A DNA stretch of 64,000 nucleotides from Mucilaginibacter agri (lineage in GTDB: Bacteria > Bacteroidota > Bacteroidia > Sphingobacteriales > Sphingobacteriaceae). Positions 8,784-17,798 of the stretch are shown piece after piece. The stretch is taken from contig NZ_WWEO01000044.1 of assembly GCF_009928685.1 (NCBI RefSeq), positions 124,001 to 188,000 on the forward strand. Direction: 5' to 3'. The stretch's first letter is position 1. The number at the start of each line of letters is the position of its first letter. The position numbers and the translations under genes were made by a program. The notes under the pieces were generated by a model. That model was not told the DNA's origin, did no database searches, and was given only the letters and a program-made list of their open reading frames with translations.

Positions 8784-10577
8784 ATGAGCACAGCAACAGA
8801 AAATAAGCATTTAAAGGGCGGCGAGTTCCTGATTAAGGAAACAAATGCTGAAGATGTGTTTATCCCCGAAAATTGGGACGAAGAGCAACTAATGATCGCT
8901 CAAACCTGCCAGGATTTTGTGGAGCAAAAAGTAGTGCCGATCATGGATCGTATCGACAACCAGGAAGAAGGTCTGATGGTAAGCCTGGTTGAGCAGGCCG
9001 GTGAACTGGGTATCCTTGGTGTATCGCTTCCAGAAGAATATGGTGGCTTTGGTAAGGATTTCCCTACTGCAATGTTAATCAGTGAAAAAACCGGTCCGGG
9101 GGCATCATTTTCTGTGGCGGTAATGGCTCATACAGGTATCGGTACACTGCCAATCCTATACTACGGTAATGAAGAACAAAAGAATAAATATATCCCAAAA
9201 CTGGGCTCTGGCGAGTGGAAAGGCGCTTATTGCTTAACCGAACCAGGTGCAGGCTCAGATGCCAACTCGGGCAAAACGCGTGCAACGCTATCAGCCGATG
9301 GCAAGCATTACATTATTAACGGTCAAAAAATGTGGATTACCAATGCAGGTTTTGCAGATGTGTACACCGTTTTTGCCAAGATTGATAATGATGAAAATCT
9401 GAGCGCATTTATTGTTGAGCGCGGTTTCGAAGGCCTGTCCCTGAATCCCGAAGAACATAAAATGGGGATTAAAGGCAGCTCAACCCGCCAGGTATTTTTT
9501 AACGACTGTAAAGTGCCGGTAGAAAACCTGCTTTCTGAGCGCGGTAACGGCTTCAAGATAGCCGTAAACATCCTTAATCTTGGTCGTATCAAATTAGGTG
9601 GTGCAGCGTTAGGTGCATCTAAATCTGTTATTACCAACTCTGTAAAATACGCTAATGAGCGTGAGCAATTCGGCAGACCGATTTCTAAATACGGTGCTAT
9701 CCGTTATAAATTAGGTGAGCAAGTTATCCGTACTTACGCTACCGAGGCTGCCATGTATCGTGCAAGCCAGAATATCGAGGATGCCACTCATAACCTGATA
9801 GAAAATGGTATGGAGCCATCTAAAGCCAAATTAAAGGGGACAGAATTGTTTGCTATTGAGGCAGCCATGATCAAAGTACACGCATCAGAAGCATTGGACT
9901 ATGTAGTAGATGAAGGTGTACAGATTTACGGCGGTATGGGCTACAGCGCCGAAGCACCGATGGACCGTGCTTATCGAGACAGCCGTATCAACCGCATTTT
10001 CGAGGGCACCAACGAAATTAACCGGATGCTGACGGTAGATATGATCCTGAAGCGTGCAATGAAAGGCGAACTTGATCTGATGGGACCAGCCGAGGCAGTA
10101 GCCAAAGAACTAATGGCTATCCCAGATTTTAATGCCGAAGAAGAAGATCTTTTTACCAAAGAGAAGAAATATGTGGCTAACTTTAAGAAAGCTGTATTAC
10201 TGGTAGCAGGCGCAGCCGTACAAAAGTTAATGATGAACCTGGGTAAAGAGCAGGAAGTGCTGATGAACCTTGCCGATATGGTGATCGAAACCTATGTGAG
10301 CGAATCATTGCAATTACGTGTCGAAAAACTGGCCTCACAGCGTGGAGAAGGCGCTGTTCAGGATCAGATCGATATAATGCAGGTATATATTCGCGACGCA
10401 GGTGATAAGATCTTTAAAGCAGGTAAAGAGGCATTGAACGCCTTTTCTGAAGGCGACGAGCGTCGGATGATTATGGTTGGCCTGAAGCGCTTTACCAAAA
10501 CCGAAGATATTAACACTACCGCGGCCCGCAGAAGAGTGGCAGCAAAACTGATAGAGCAAAATAAATACTGCTTCTAA
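8784..10577 (+). CDS. fadE: Acyl-CoA dehydrogenase with C-terminal extension, FadE (B. subtilis) type
   Basis: FAD enzyme for the first, dehydrogenating step; it hands electrons to ETF. The 597 residues are close to the 594 of B. subtilis FadE and longer than the roughly 380 of short acyl-CoA dehydrogenases. Visible are LGVSLPEEYGGFGKDF, the flavin-contact block CLTEPGAGSDANSG, MWITNAGFADVY, the Arg-containing NEREQFGRPISKYGAIR, and the catalytic-base block IFEGTNEINRML. About 170 extra residues follow, as in mitochondrial VLCAD-like proteins. It is 27 bp downstream of fadA. Confidence 0.95.
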   Translation: MSTATENKHLKGGEFLIKETNAEDVFIPENWDEEQLMIAQTCQDFVEQKVVPIMDRIDNQEEGLMVSLVEQAGELGILGVSLPEEYGGFGKDFPTAMLISEKTGPGASFSVAVMAHTGIGTLPILYYGNEEQKNKYIPKLGSGEWKGAYCLTEPGAGSDANSGKTRATLSADGKHYIINGQKMWITNAGFADVYTVFAKIDNDENLSAFIVERGFEGLSLNPEEHKMGIKGSSTRQVFFNDCKVPVENLLSERGNGFKIAVNILNLGRIKLGGAALGASKSVITNSVKYANEREQFGRPISKYGAIRYKLGEQVIRTYATEAAMYRASQNIEDATHNLIENGMEPSKAKLKGTELFAIEAAMIKVHASEALDYVVDEGVQIYGGMGYSAEAPMDRAYRDSRINRIFEGTNEINRMLTVDMILKRAMKGELDLMGPAEAVAKELMAIPDFNAEEEDLFTKEKKYVANFKKAVLLVAGAAVQKLMMNLGKEQEVLMNLADMVIETYVSESLQLRVEKLASQRGEGAVQDQIDIMQVYIRDAGDKIFKAGKEALNAFSEGDERRMIMVGLKRFTKTEDINTTAARRRVAAKLIEQNKYCF

Positions 10578-10613
10578 ACACTCAACCAAAGCCATTTTAT
10601 AAACCAATTTACG

Positions 10614-12425
10614 ATGAAGAACGCAGCAAGATTGTTTGATTGTATCCCGATACAAGCCCAAAACCCTCAGGCAGATATGCTTAGCGGCAAGGTTAACGGC
10701 GAGTGGAAGTTATACAGCACGGCCGAAGTACACGACAAGGTATATCAATTAGCTGTGGCGCTTCTAAACATGGGCATTTCTGCCGGCGATGGCACCACTG
10801 AGGGCCGCGACAAAGTGGGGCTGGTTAGTAATGGCCGCCCCGAATGGATGATTGTTGACTTGGCTGTGCAATTAATCGGCGCAATACTGGTTCCCCTCTA
10901 CCCTAACAGCAGCCTCAAGGAGATTGAGCAGATACTGATAGAAGCCGAGGTAAAAATAATGTTTGTGAGCGATGCCGATCTTTGCGGTAAAATAAATGCC
11001 GTTAAAGATCATGTGCCCACCCTGCAATCAATTTTCTCGTTCGATAATTTAGACGGCTGCACTAACTGGCAAACATTATTAAAGCCCGTTTCGGGAGTCG
11101 ATAAAAACCGGGTTGATGTTATAAGTAATCAAATAAAAACGGACGATGTAACTACCATCATTTTTACATCGGGCACAACTGGCCGGCCAAAAGGCGTAAT
11201 GCTTACCCATAAAAACATTGTGAGTAACGTATATGGCTCTAGCCAGGTATTGAACCAGATTCCGCTGGAACATAAAAAAGCGCTTAGCTTTTTACCGCTC
11301 AACCATATTTTCGAAAAGATGTGTACCTACATCTATCTGTTCAATGGCTTTTCCATCTACTACGCCGAAAGCATGGACACTATCGGCCCGAACATGAAAG
11401 AGGTGAAACCGGATATTTTCACAGCCGTTCCACGTTTACTGGAAAAGGTTTTCGAAAAGATCATGATAGAGGGCAACAAGCTTACAGGGATCAAAAAGAA
11501 GATCTTTCTGTGGTCGATTGAAGTGGCCGAGCAATTTGAACATACCGGCAGAAGCGCATGGTACGATGCAAAACTGGCGCTTGCAGATAAACTGGTTTAC
11601 AGCAAATGGCGTGCTGCCATCGGCGGTAATGTAAAAGCTATTGTAGTAGGTAGTTCGGCCTGCCCTATTCGTTTGGAGCGCATTTTTACTGCAGCCAAAA
11701 TGGTAGTATTAGAAGGATATGGACTTACTGAAACTTCCCCGGTTATTTCGGTAAATCAATATGAACCGCACAAGAGAAGATTTGGGACAGTTGGCCCTTT
11801 ATTGGCCGACGTGCAAGTTCAAATAGCCGAAGATGGCGAGATACTTACCAAAGGCCCAAGCGTAATGGCGGGCTATTACAAAAACCCCGATCTTACCGCA
11901 GAAGTACTGCAGGATGGCTGGTTTCATACCGGCGACATCGGCACCATAGATCTGGATGGCTTCCTGAAAATAACCGATCGTAAAAAAGAGATCTTCAAAA
12001 CATCCGGAGGTAAATACGTGGCTCCCGTACCTATTGAAAACCGCATGAAAGAAAGCCCACTAATTGAGCAGATGATGGTGATTGGCGCAGAGAAGAAATT
12101 TACTTCGGCCTTGATTGTGCCTTCGTATCCTAACTTGAAGATTTGGTGCGCTCAAAACAAACTCAACTTTATATCCCACCAGCAGATTATTGATGAGCCA
12201 GCAGTTATAGCACAATTTCAGGCCATTATCGATGCCTTCAACGTAGAATTTAACCACGTGGAGCAGGTTAAGAAATTCACTCTGTTGCCAGATGAATGGA
12301 CCATTGATGGTGGCGAACTTACCCCTACCGGCAAAATGAAACGCCGCATTATTTTAGAAAAATACAAAAACGAGATAGACAGCATGTATACCAACGAGAT
12401 TGGTAACCTATCTATCCATCACTAA
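10614..12425 (+). CDS. Long-chain fatty acid--CoA ligase (AMP-binding)
   Basis: Activates fatty acids to acyl-CoA through an acyl-adenylate; 603 residues, in the range of the bacterial FadD15-like and eukaryotic ACSL-like group. The P-loop is IIFTSGTTGRPKGVMLTHKN. Further AMP-binding motifs are VLEGYGLTETSPVIS, GWFHTGDIGTID and FLKITDRKKEIFKTSGGKYV, and the C-terminal catalytic Lys is in PTGKMKRR. It sits 36 bp after fadE, so the operon supplies its own acyl-CoA. Confidence 0.93.
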   Translation: MKNAARLFDCIPIQAQNPQADMLSGKVNGEWKLYSTAEVHDKVYQLAVALLNMGISAGDGTTEGRDKVGLVSNGRPEWMIVDLAVQLIGAILVPLYPNSSLKEIEQILIEAEVKIMFVSDADLCGKINAVKDHVPTLQSIFSFDNLDGCTNWQTLLKPVSGVDKNRVDVISNQIKTDDVTTIIFTSGTTGRPKGVMLTHKNIVSNVYGSSQVLNQIPLEHKKALSFLPLNHIFEKMCTYIYLFNGFSIYYAESMDTIGPNMKEVKPDIFTAVPRLLEKVFEKIMIEGNKLTGIKKKIFLWSIEVAEQFEHTGRSAWYDAKLALADKLVYSKWRAAIGGNVKAIVVGSSACPIRLERIFTAAKMVVLEGYGLTETSPVISVNQYEPHKRRFGTVGPLLADVQVQIAEDGEILTKGPSVMAGYYKNPDLTAEVLQDGWFHTGDIGTIDLDGFLKITDRKKEIFKTSGGKYVAPVPIENRMKESPLIEQMMVIGAEKKFTSALIVPSYPNLKIWCAQNKLNFISHQQIIDEPAVIAQFQAIIDAFNVEFNHVEQVKKFTLLPDEWTIDGGELTPTGKMKRRIILEKYKNEIDSMYTNEIGNLSIHH

Positions 12426-12461
12426 TTTATCCTGCATCTTAATCTTATTTTCTTTATTACA

Positions 12462-13235
12462 ATGAAAACATTGCAAATTACTATACAGGATAAATTGGCT
12501 GTGATCACCTTAGACCGCGGCCGATCGAACGCCATCAATACCGAAATGATCAAAGAGCTGATTTCGGCTTTACAAGAACTTGAGGCTGATGATGAGGTTG
12601 GCGGATTGATCATTACCGGCAAGGAGAACTTCTTTTCGGCAGGTATAGATCTGATCGAAGTTTACGGCTACGATGAGCAGCAAAGCAAAGATTTCTGGGT
12701 GAATTTTCTGCTGATGGCATCTACACTGGCCGCCTTCAAAAAGCCTTTTGTAACAGCTATAACTGGTCATAGTCCTGCAGGTGGTTGTATAATTGCCATT
12801 TGCAGCGATTATCGTGTAATGGCCAAAGGCGACTATATTATCGGACTGAATGAAATTCCGGTTGGAATTATCGTTCCCGACGCGGTGTTTCAGCTCTATT
12901 CCTTTTGGCTGGGCAAACGCAAAGCGTATCAATACTTGCTTGAGGGTAAGCTTTTAAAAGTTAATGAAGCGCTCGAAGATGGCTTAATTGACGTGGTTGT
13001 AGAACCTTCCGAAGTTTGGGCAACAGCCGAGCAAAAAATCCGGAGCTATATGAAGCTTAGCGCTTCAACATGGCAGCAAAGTAAGCTCAACTTCCGCAGA
13101 GAATTACTGAGCAATCTACAGCAGAATAAAAGTGCAGAATTAGAGCAAATGCTAAAACAATGGTGGTCGCCGGAAACGCGGGTCATTCTGCAAAAGATGG
13201 TTGAGAAACTTACTAATCCGGTTAAAAGTAAATAA
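12462..13235 (+). CDS. Crotonase family, probable delta3-delta2-enoyl-CoA isomerase (ECI1-like)
   Basis: A 257-residue single crotonase domain. The oxyanion-hole segments are NFFSAGIDLIEVYG and GHSPAGGCIIAICSDYRVM, followed by YIIGLNEIPVGIIVP. From memory, the PAGGC and IGLNE...GI..P pattern is that of mitochondrial ECI1, which shifts double bonds of unsaturated fatty acyl-CoA so they can enter the cycle. A plain enoyl-CoA hydratase is the alternative. The dienoyl-CoA reductase gene begins 2 bp after its stop, which fits an auxiliary pair for unsaturated substrates. Confidence 0.75.
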   Translation: MKTLQITIQDKLAVITLDRGRSNAINTEMIKELISALQELEADDEVGGLIITGKENFFSAGIDLIEVYGYDEQQSKDFWVNFLLMASTLAAFKKPFVTAITGHSPAGGCIIAICSDYRVMAKGDYIIGLNEIPVGIIVPDAVFQLYSFWLGKRKAYQYLLEGKLLKVNEALEDGLIDVVVEPSEVWATAEQKIRSYMKLSASTWQQSKLNFRRELLSNLQQNKSAELEQMLKQWWSPETRVILQKMVEKLTNPVKSK

Positions 13236-13237
13236 AT

Positions 13238-14122
13238 ATGCAAGTTACAGAATATACCGGCATGCTTCGCGATGATGCCTTTAAAGGAAAAAACATCATT
13301 GTTACCGGCGGTGGTACCGGTCTGGGTAAAGCCATGGGCACCTATTTTTTAAAACTGGGTGCCAACCTGGTAATAACAAGCCGTAAGCTGGAAGTGCTGC
13401 AAAAAACAGCCACCGAAATGGAAGCCGAAACAGGCGGCAAAGTATTAGCTGTTGCCTGCGACGTGCGTAATTATAACGAGGTAGAAAATGTTTTACAACA
13501 AACTATCGAAGCCTTCGGTAGTGTAAATGCACTGGTAAACAACGCTGCCGGGAATTTTATTTCTCCTACCGAACGTTTGTCGGCAAATGCTTTTTCTACC
13601 ATTATTGATATTGTTCTCAAAGGCTCTGTTAACTGTTCTTTGGCTTTAGGAAAACATTGGATTAAAGAAGGAACACCCGGAAACATTTTAAATATCATTA
13701 CTACTTATGCCTCAACCGGCTCGGGCTATGTAGTTCCGTCTGCATGTGCCAAAGGTGGCGTTTTGGCCATGACGCGTTCTTTAGCAGCTGAGTGGGGCCG
13801 CCACCAGATCCGCACTAACGCAATTGCTCCCGGACCATTCCCTACCAAGGGCGCATGGGAGCGTTTATTACCCGGCGAAATGGCTGCCAAGTTTGATTTT
13901 AAAAACAGAGTGCCGCTTAAGCGTGTTGGTAACCATCAGGAACTGGCAAACCTGGCTGCTTTTTTGATTTCCGATTTTTCGGGTTACATTAACGGCGAAG
14001 CCATTACCATTGATGGCGGCGAATGGCTGCAAGGCGCTGGCCAATTTAACGGCCTCGAAATGGTGACCGACCAGATGTGGGACGGCATTGAACAAATGAC
14101 GCGTTCTGCAAAAGGCAGTTAA
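13238..14122 (+). CDS. SDR oxidoreductase, probable 2,4-dienoyl-CoA reductase (DECR1-like)
   Basis: NADPH-dependent reductase of 294 residues. The nucleotide site is VTGGGTGLGKAM (residues about 22-33). NNAAGNFISPTERLSANAF (about 101-119), TTYASTGSG with Tyr157, and PSACAK with Ser168 and Lys172 follow. The usual SDR YxxxK is SxxxK here with the Tyr displaced about 11 residues upstream, which is how I remember mitochondrial 2,4-dienoyl-CoA reductase. The C-terminus (WDGIEQMTRSAKGS) also recalls DECR1. The enzyme is unrelated to the flavin/Fe-S FadH used by E. coli. Confidence 0.85.
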   Translation: MQVTEYTGMLRDDAFKGKNIIVTGGGTGLGKAMGTYFLKLGANLVITSRKLEVLQKTATEMEAETGGKVLAVACDVRNYNEVENVLQQTIEAFGSVNALVNNAAGNFISPTERLSANAFSTIIDIVLKGSVNCSLALGKHWIKEGTPGNILNIITTYASTGSGYVVPSACAKGGVLAMTRSLAAEWGRHQIRTNAIAPGPFPTKGAWERLLPGEMAAKFDFKNRVPLKRVGNHQELANLAAFLISDFSGYINGEAITIDGGEWLQGAGQFNGLEMVTDQMWDGIEQMTRSAKGS

Positions 14123-14155
14123 AAAATATTAGTTTTGATTACCAATTAACAACCC

Positions 14156-15457
14156 ATGATTGCACAAATCATATTCTTGATTATACTGGCGGCAGCCGTG
14201 TTTTTGTTCAGCAAAAATGCAGGCAAAATTCGCCGCAATATTTTATTGGGGAAAGCCCTCAACCGCAGCGACCACCCCGGCGAACGATGGAAAATTATGG
14301 CTAAGGTTGCACTCGGCCAAAGCAAAATGATTAAGCGACCGCTTGCCGCAGTAATGCACATATTTATTTACGTAGGCTTCGTGATCATCAACCTCGAGGT
14401 TTTGGAAATTATGATAGATGGTCTGTTCGGCTCACATCGCATTTTCTCAAAACCACTGGGTAGTTTATATGGTCTGCTGATAGGCAGTTTTGAGGTATTG
14501 GCGTTATTAGTATTGGTATCGTGCATCACCTTCTTAGCCCGAAGAAACATCGCTAAATTAAAACGCTTTAGTGGTGTGGAAATGACCACCTGGCCAAAGT
14601 CGGACGCCAATTATATCTTATTTATTGAAATATTATTGATGACGGCGTTTCTGACCATGAATGCTGCCGATTATAAATTACAGGCATTGCATTTCGGCCA
14701 TTACATTAAGGCCGGCGATTTCCCGATAAGTTCGATGCTGGCACCTTTATTACCATCATCTGGCGAATCGTTAGAAATGATAGAGCGTAGTTGCTGGTGG
14801 TTCCACATTGTGGGTATCCTGGCGTTTTTAAACTATCTGCCTTACTCCAAGCATTTCCATATTATCATGGCCTTCCCTAATGTGTACTATTCTAAATTGA
14901 CACCTAAAGGAAAGTTTACCAATATGGAGTCGGTTACTAACGAGGTTAAAGCCATGCTCGATCCTTCTTTTACCCCACCCGAGGCTACCGAACCCGGCCG
15001 TTTTGGAGCAAAAGACGTTACAGACCTTACCTGGAAAAACCTCATGGACGCCTATACCTGTACCGAATGCGGCAGATGTACCAGCGTATGCCCAGCTAAT
15101 ATTACAGGTAAACTGCTATCGCCCCGCAAAATTATGATGGACACCCGTGACAGGATTACCGAGGTGGGCAACAATATTGACAAGCACGGTAAAGATTATA
15201 ACGACAATAAAACTCTTTTGGACAACTACATCAGCCGTGAGGAGCTTTGGGCCTGCACCACCTGTAATGCCTGCGCAGAAGCTTGTCCGGTGAATATCGA
15301 TCCCGTGAATATCATTATGGAGATGCGCCGCTACATTGTGATGGAAGAATCGCAAGCTCCGGCCAGCCTAAACAACATGTTTGGCAACGTAGAAAACAAT
15401 GGAGCACCCTGGAAATATTCCAGTGCTGATCGATTTAATTGGGTGGATCAGCAGTAA
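14156..15457 (+). CDS. Membrane-bound Fe-S oxidoreductase, membrane/ferredoxin half of an ETF:menaquinone oxidoreductase
   Basis: A 433-residue protein with several hydrophobic helices in the first 260 residues (including AVMHIFIYVGFVIINLEVLE and SFEVLALLVLVSCITFLA) and a hydrophilic C-terminus with two 4Fe-4S motifs, CTECGRCTSVCPANI and CTTCNACAEACPVNI. The layout equals the N-terminal two thirds of FadF/EMO, the membrane Fe-S protein that passes electrons from ETF to (methyl)menaquinone. The CCG half is encoded by the next gene. In a beta-oxidation operon with etfBA and no ETF-QO visible, the ETF:menaquinone role is the best reading. Confidence 0.8.
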   Translation: MIAQIIFLIILAAAVFLFSKNAGKIRRNILLGKALNRSDHPGERWKIMAKVALGQSKMIKRPLAAVMHIFIYVGFVIINLEVLEIMIDGLFGSHRIFSKPLGSLYGLLIGSFEVLALLVLVSCITFLARRNIAKLKRFSGVEMTTWPKSDANYILFIEILLMTAFLTMNAADYKLQALHFGHYIKAGDFPISSMLAPLLPSSGESLEMIERSCWWFHIVGILAFLNYLPYSKHFHIIMAFPNVYYSKLTPKGKFTNMESVTNEVKAMLDPSFTPPEATEPGRFGAKDVTDLTWKNLMDAYTCTECGRCTSVCPANITGKLLSPRKIMMDTRDRITEVGNNIDKHGKDYNDNKTLLDNYISREELWACTTCNACAEACPVNIDPVNIIMEMRRYIVMEESQAPASLNNMFGNVENNGAPWKYSSADRFNWVDQQ

Positions 15458-15504
15458 TTTGTTAATGAGGGGATTTGTTGATTTATCATTTAAAAACCCC
15501 GACC

Positions 15505-15538
15505 AAATTCTGTAATTCCTGGATTCTAAAAATTCAGG
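15505..15538. repeat. Heptad-like AATTCTG/TAATTCC repeat
   Basis: In the 106-bp gap between the two Fe-S protein genes: AATTCTG, TAATTCC, TGGATTC, then TAAAAATTCAGG. The heptads are degenerate. It is close to the in-gene heptads at 15606-15633. Confidence 0.4.
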
Positions 15539-15563
15539 TTGATGACAAAAAGAATATTAAAAC

Positions 15564-16421
15564 ATGGAAGAACTAAACCAAGATATACCTAGAAACTCAA
15601 CTGCTAATTCCGAAATCGAAAATCCGAAATCCGAAGTACTAGTTGTTCCCACCATGGCGCAAATGATGGCCGAAGGTAAAACGCCCGAAATCTTATTTTG
15701 GGTGGGCTGCGCCGGAAGTTTTGACGAGCGGGCTCAGAAAATAACCCGCAGCATTTGCAAGATATTACACCACGTCGGCATGAGTTATGCCGTTTTAGGC
15801 ACTGAAGAAAGCTGCACCGGCGACCCGGCTAAGCGCGCTGGCAATGAGTTTTTATTCCAGATGCAGGCTATGGCAAATATAGAAGTGCTAAATGCCTACG
15901 ATGTCAAGAAGATTGTAACCGGTTGTCCACACTGCTTCAATACCATTAAAAACGAATACCCGCAATTGGGTGGTAGCTATGAGGTGATTCACCATACGCA
16001 GCTCATTCAGCAACTGATTGATGAGGGCAAACTAAAAACTCAGGATGACGAAAGTTTTAAAGGCAAAAGAATCACTTATCATGATGCCTGCTACTTAGGC
16101 CGTGGCAATAATGTTTATGAGGCGCCACGCAGCGCATTGGAAGTTTTGGACGCCGAACTGATAGAAATGAAACGCTGTAAAAGCAATGGCTTATGCTGTG
16201 GTGCTGGCGGCGCACAGATGTTTAAAGAACCAGAAAAAGGCAAACGCGAAGTAAGCGATGAACGTATCGACGATGTTATAGAAACTAAAGCCAATATCGT
16301 GGCCTCGGCCTGCCCTTTCTGCATGACCATGCTACGCGACGGCGTAAAACACCACGAAAAGGAGCAGGAAATACAAGTACTGGATATTGCTGAGATTACG
16401 GCAAAAGCTAATGGCCTCTAG
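15564..16421 (+). CDS. (Fe-S)-binding protein with CCG domains, catalytic half of an ETF:menaquinone oxidoreductase
   Basis: A 285-residue HdrB/GlpC-like protein. Cys clusters are LFWVGCAGSFDERAQK, ESCTGDPAKRAGNE, TGCPHCFNTIKNEYP, HDACYLGRGNN, KRCKSNGLCCGAGGAQMF and SACPFCMTMLRDG, so two CCG-type units that hold a noncubane 4Fe-4S cluster. Together with the preceding gene it reproduces FadF/EMO as two chains. Residues about 14-24 (ANSEIENPKSE) are encoded by tandem AAATCCG heptads (15606-15633) and look like a repeat-derived extension; the conserved part begins at VPTMAQMMAEGKTPEILFW. Confidence 0.85.
   Translation: MEELNQDIPRNSTANSEIENPKSEVLVVPTMAQMMAEGKTPEILFWVGCAGSFDERAQKITRSICKILHHVGMSYAVLGTEESCTGDPAKRAGNEFLFQMQAMANIEVLNAYDVKKIVTGCPHCFNTIKNEYPQLGGSYEVIHHTQLIQQLIDEGKLKTQDDESFKGKRITYHDACYLGRGNNVYEAPRSALEVLDAELIEMKRCKSNGLCCGAGGAQMFKEPEKGKREVSDERIDDVIETKANIVASACPFCMTMLRDGVKHHEKEQEIQVLDIAEITAKANGL
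15606..15633 (+). repeat. Tandem AAATCCG heptads within the coding sequence
   Basis: AATTCCG, AAATCGA, AAATCCG, AAATCCG in direct tandem, four units, inside the 5' end of the Fe-S protein gene. They encode low-complexity residues before the conserved domain. Confidence 0.65.
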
Positions 16422-17669
16422 TTAATTAGCGGCGGTTTCTTTGCTTTGATGCGTTGCTGAACCTGTTTCTTTGATAATCAAACTAACAACGAGCGCTACC
16501 GACATTACGGCCAACAGAAAGATGCCGGCCTCTTTAAAGTGAGCCAAGTGATCTATTGCCGTAGTTAATGTTTTACCATGACGGGAGCCAAATACGGGTC
16601 CTATTAATGCGGTAATACTAAAGGTTAAAAAGTTAATAGCCCCGGTCGCACTGCCTTTTACTTTATCTGGGTTGGCTTCTTTTATAATAGTATACGGAAT
16701 CATTGCCGCACCGGAAGCAATTCCAAAAAGGAGCATTGATGCAGGCAAAGACACCAGGTCTGGCAAAAACACAACCTGCCCAAAGCTGATCAGCATTAAA
16801 CATATACCACCGCTAAGTACAGGTTTTCTGCGACCGATCATATCAGATATCCAGCCCAGTAAAGGACAACCAATAACCCATCCTAAAGGCACCATAGAAC
16901 TGGCTATTACAGCACCGACGTAGCTTAAATTTCGATCATGTTGAAAAAAGGCTATCCCCCAGGTCATAGCGAAGATAGTAGTAGGAACAAACAGCAAACC
17001 CGATATCAACCCACTTAAATAAGATTGGATATTGGTAAATACCACTTTATAGGGCAATAGCACACTTATAACAGATGATGTATGTTCGGCAGTTTTATCC
17101 TCTTTGGGCGTAGTAATCAAAAGCAATACACAAACTACTCCGAGCACAATACCAATTGCTGTCCAGAAAACCCCTACCGATAAGCCATTATGAATTAAGG
17201 GACCAATCACAAACTGCCCCGCCGAGCCACCAAGCATCCCCATGCATTGTGTAATGCCAATTGCAGTTGCAATGTATTTAGCTGAGAACCCACGCGATGC
17301 CAGATATACACACCCAGTAAAAGCAAAGGCAGAACCAGCGCCCTGTAAAAGGCGCCCAGTATTACCAGTAAACACACTTGGAACAGCAAAAATTAAACAG
17401 CCGATACAAATAATGGCGGTACCAATTACAATAGGATATTTAGCTCCCGCGCGGTCGAACGCAGCACCTGCAATTAAACTAACCGAAGCATAGGTATAAT
17501 AATAAGTACCTAAAATGCCGCTTACCCCTACCGCCGTAACGCCAAGCGAATCTGACAATTCTTTGATCATCACCGCCGGCGACGACCGCACCACATACTG
17601 CAAAAAATAGAACACACAGCCAAATATCCATGAGATGATAAATGCGCTTTGAACGGATCTCTTTTTCAA
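16422..17669 (-). CDS. MFS transporter
   Basis: A 415-residue major facilitator protein with about 12 hydrophobic segments. The loop 2-3 region is FDRAGAKYPIVIGTAIICIG and the equivalent loop 8-9 is LLGWISDMIGRRKPVLSGG, the GxxxDRxGRR-type signature. Substrate is not readable; anion or organic acid symporters are close in style. It converges with the Fe-S protein gene: its stop codon (TTA complement) abuts position 16421. Confidence 0.85.
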   Translation of the reverse strand: MKKRSVQSAFIISWIFGCVFYFLQYVVRSSPAVMIKELSDSLGVTAVGVSGILGTYYYTYASVSLIAGAAFDRAGAKYPIVIGTAIICIGCLIFAVPSVFTGNTGRLLQGAGSAFAFTGCVYLASRGFSAKYIATAIGITQCMGMLGGSAGQFVIGPLIHNGLSVGVFWTAIGIVLGVVCVLLLITTPKEDKTAEHTSSVISVLLPYKVVFTNIQSYLSGLISGLLFVPTTIFAMTWGIAFFQHDRNLSYVGAVIASSMVPLGWVIGCPLLGWISDMIGRRKPVLSGGICLMLISFGQVVFLPDLVSLPASMLLFGIASGAAMIPYTIIKEANPDKVKGSATGAINFLTFSITALIGPVFGSRHGKTLTTAIDHLAHFKEAGIFLLAVMSVALVVSLIIKETGSATHQSKETAAN

Positions 17670-17756
17670 ATTGATGAATTTAATTGCTATCAGATGTAAC
17701 TAAAGGTAGAGAAATAGATTTCTGATAACAAAGCTTATAGCCATAATATCCGGCAA

Positions 17757-17788
17757 TAAAAAGGGAAACAGATTACTCCGTTTCCCTT
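17757..17788 (-). terminator. Rho-independent terminator of the RND efflux operon
   Basis: Reading the reverse strand, AAGGGAAAC (17788-17780) pairs with GTTTCCCTT (17769-17761) across a 10-nt loop and is followed by TTTTTAT. It lies 11 bp after the tolC-like stop. Confidence 0.8.
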
Positions 17789-17798
17789 AGGTATGCGT

